Source: Cryobacterium sp. PH29-G1
GTDB lineage: Bacteria > Actinomycetota > Actinomycetes > Actinomycetales > Microbacteriaceae
Length of the DNA: 64,000 nt
Assembly (NCBI RefSeq): GCF_030063365.1
Contig: NZ_JASISY010000003.1
Coordinates: 62,001-126,000 of the forward strand
Direction of reading: 5' to 3'
Shown here: one piece after another, positions 63,407 through 64,000 of the stretch
How the letters are laid out: the number at the start of each line of letters is the position of its first letter
Position numbering within the stretch: the first letter of the stretch is position 1
The notes under the pieces: generated by a model
Databases searched by the model: none
Told to the model about the DNA's origin: nothing
The model's input: only the letters and a program-made list of their open reading frames with translations
Position numbers and translations under genes: made by a program

Positions 63407-64000
63407 GCGTTGGGTCCCCAGAATCCGCCCATGTCGTGGCGTTCCGTTCCCGGGTCGGCGGGCGGGGCGGCGCGCGGAACCTCGCGAGAGTCGTCTGCGG
63501 CCTGAGCCAGCACACGGAACACGATGCGGGTGCGGCCGATGGTGACGACCGAATCGGGCTCCAGGATGGCCTGGCTGACCGGGGAGCCGTTGAGCTGGGA
63601 TCCGTTGGTCGAGCCGAGGTCGCGCACCTGCGCGCGGGAGCCGTCCCAGAGAATTTCTACGTGGCGGCGTGAGGTGCCGGTGTCATCGACGGTGATGTCG
63701 GCGTCGGAGCCGCGACCGATCACGGTGCGGGCCTTGACCAGCGGATAGCGGGTGCCGTTGATGTCGAGTATCGGAGTCCAGGCGACGGTGCTCTTGACCG
63801 AGCTCGAGTCGATCTGCACCATGCCCTCACTGAGCGATCGGTCATCTTGCAGGGTGATATCGATGCCGCCGGTGAACTGGTAGCCCTGCTCGGTGCCGTG
63901 TTTTTGCACGAGCGCGGTGAGCTCGTCAATAAGCGTGACGCCGAGCGCGCTCATGCGGGCGTAGTCGGTGTGGGACATGCGCACGGTGAAGCGATTGGGC
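63403..64000 (-). CDS. fhaA: FHA-domain protein FhaA, 5' end beyond window
   Basis: The C-terminal 199 residues of an FhaA protein. The C-terminal FHA domain (IGRGSDADITVDDTGTSRRHVEILW, LGSTNGSQLNG) is complete; preceding it is the end of the DUF3662 domain (RMSHTDYARMSALGVTLIDEL). The frame is open up to the window edge, with RFTV just before, as in full-length family members, so the start is outside. First gene of the operon in this direction. Confidence 0.93.
   Translation of the reverse strand, partial: PNRFTVRMSHTDYARMSALGVTLIDELTALVQKHGTEQGYQFTGGIDITLQDDRSLSEGMVQIDSSSVKSTVAWTPILDINGTRYPLVKARTVIGRGSDADITVDDTGTSRRHVEILWDGSRAQVRDLGSTNGSQLNGSPVSQAILEPDSVVTIGRTRIVFRVLAQAADDSREVPRAAPPADPGTERHDMGGFWGPNA

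Overview
The window is a high-GC actinobacterial chromosome segment spanning the replication origin. Gene order, family content and the tally of leaderless promoters fit a member of the Microbacteriaceae (Cryobacterium/Salinibacterium/Leifsonia-like); genus is inference. There is no phage, insertion sequence, CRISPR array or rRNA operon. Nearly every base is in recognisable genes.

Layout. (1) 1-12.5 kb, all minus strand: a CopD-CtaG copper/oxidase-assembly fusion, HU, then rpmB-rpmG-rpsN encoding the cysteine-poor (zinc-independent) forms of L28, L33 and S14, then a zinc block (zur, two ZnuB permeases, znuC, znuA) whose promoter carries a near-perfect Zur operator; then a branched-chain 2-oxo acid dehydrogenase operon (aminotransferase, E1alpha, E1beta, E2). 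(2) 12.5-17.4 kb: a small four-helix membrane protein, a WXG100-like protein coupled to an unusual serine hydrolase, purB, two membrane proteins. (3) 17.4-25.9 kb, minus strand: dnaB, the rpsF-ssb-rpsR-rplI operon (S6 has a long Ala-rich tail), an orphan sugar ABC transporter without ATPase, and cca. (4) 26-33.9 kb, plus strand: DUF6049 protein, murJ, trxB-trxA behind a textbook SigR/SigH promoter, an aminotransferase and a D-Ala-D-Ala ligase-like enzyme. (5) 33.9-34.8 kb: a gene-free centromere-like gap with six parS sites and two tandem-repeat arrays. (6) 34.8-39.9 kb, minus strand: rpmH-rnpA-yidD-yidC-jag-rsmG-parA-parB. (7) 40.4-50.3 kb, plus strand: dnaA, oriC, dnaN, recF, dciA, gyrB, gyrA, DUF3566 protein, followed by tRNA-Ile and tRNA-Ala. 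(8) 50.9-55.2 kb: cyclophilin, rhomboid, crgA, class E sortase, a 53-residue membrane protein and a glutamine amidotransferase. (9) 55.3-64 kb, minus strand: the cell-wall signalling operon fhaA-fhaB-pstP-rodA-pbpA-pknA-pknB, cut by the window end inside fhaA.

How it works together. The core (regions 5-7) replicates, segregates and supercoils the chromosome: DnaA at oriC, the clamp and DciA, gyrase, and ParA/ParB acting on parS sites that flank parB and even contain the parA start codon. Regions 8-9 control cell division, septal peptidoglycan synthesis and its Ser/Thr phosphorylation. Most operons are tightly packed, with many 1-4 base stop/start overlaps. Several lone promoters sit exactly six bases upstream of an ATG/GTG and look leaderless.

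Most notable points: the parS/tandem-repeat gap and a parA start codon inside parS; a cluster of DnaA boxes upstream of dnaB and another pair between convergent genes; the Zur operator fused to a leaderless znuA promoter; a five-copy 16-bp repeat between zur and rpmB; the Ala-rich tail on S6; and the WXG100-like/hydrolase pair, which is the best candidate here for an undescribed system.
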